Below are positions 63,972 to 64,000 of a stretch of DNA of 64,000 nt, piece by piece. Both the position numbers and the translations under genes were made by a program. The notes below the pieces were generated by a model. That model saw only the letters and a program-made list of their open reading frames with translations, was not told the origin of the DNA and ran no database searches. The stretch is from positions 127,973 to 191,972 of the forward strand of contig NZ_LNYK01000014.1 of the NCBI RefSeq assembly GCF_001467825.1, written 5' to 3'. How positions within the stretch are numbered: the stretch's first letter is position 1; each line of letters opens with the position of its first letter. The DNA is from Legionella londiniensis (GTDB lineage: Bacteria > Pseudomonadota > Gammaproteobacteria > Legionellales > Legionellaceae).

Positions 63972-64000
63972 CATTTTGCGTTTTATGGCTTTATGCCTGC

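Noticed and set aside
1-64000. CRISPR arrays, tRNA/rRNA genes, insertion sequences, prophage genes
   Set aside because: No regularly spaced repeats, cloverleaf-like sequences, transposase or phage structural motifs were seen while reading both strands.

Overview
The window (about 42 % GC by eye, dense and operonic) looks like a chromosome segment of a gammaproteobacterium of the order Legionellales. The evidence is an E. coli-like ampE / aceE-aceF-lpd neighbourhood, a recA-recX-alaS-lysC block, a FleN/FliA flagellar pair, a pilV-pilW-pilX-pilY1 pilin operon, and a very large eukaryote-interaction-type protein preceded by a tandem box matching the PmrA sites that control Dot/Icm effectors in Legionella and Coxiella. 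Genus cannot be fixed from the sequence alone. No tRNA, rRNA, insertion sequence, prophage or CRISPR array was seen.

Layout. 1-3296 (minus): MoxR ATPase, DUF58 protein and a membrane transglutaminase that runs off the left edge. 3707-6053 (plus): cation/proton antiporter, AmpE and a cysteine-rich lipoprotein. 6075-12062 (plus): the three pyruvate dehydrogenase subunits. 12247-15896: divergent clpB (with a sigma-32-like promoter) and an S49 signal peptide peptidase. 16003-26356: a probable virulence island with two divergent genes, a repeat protein (minus) and a 3051-residue protein (plus) that joins a CE-clan (Ulp1/YopJ-type) cysteine protease domain to a SecA-like ATPase, closed by a 21-bp perfect hairpin. 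26555-34415: a DUF4440 protein, the pilV-W-X-Y1 operon (minus) and suhB (minus).

34719-53100 is the most striking part: seven tightly packed plus-strand genes over 18.4 kb. They encode a CHASE2 membrane sensor, a CapC/PgsC-like membrane protein with two extra C-terminal domains, a membrane-anchored periplasmic protein, a small putative zinc hydrolase, two large exported beta-sandwich/alpha-solenoid proteins (one ending in a likely outer-membrane barrel), and a CapB/PgsB-like amide ligase fused to a HEAT-like region. I read this as a Gram-negative envelope-spanning system that makes, exports and trims a poly-gamma-glutamate-like polymer. Only the CapB/CapC core is recognised; the polymer and the export role are inference. 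The two extra domains of the CapC-like protein look like catalytically dead relatives of the small hydrolase, each having lost the same putative metal ligands.

53189-63935 (plus) is housekeeping: recA, recX, alaS, lysC, two small envelope proteins, fleN, fliA, prfB (with a standard programmed +1 frameshift that conceals its true start at 61344) and lysS. csrA, which often follows alaS-lysC in gammaproteobacteria, and flhF, which often precedes fleN, are both missing from their usual places.
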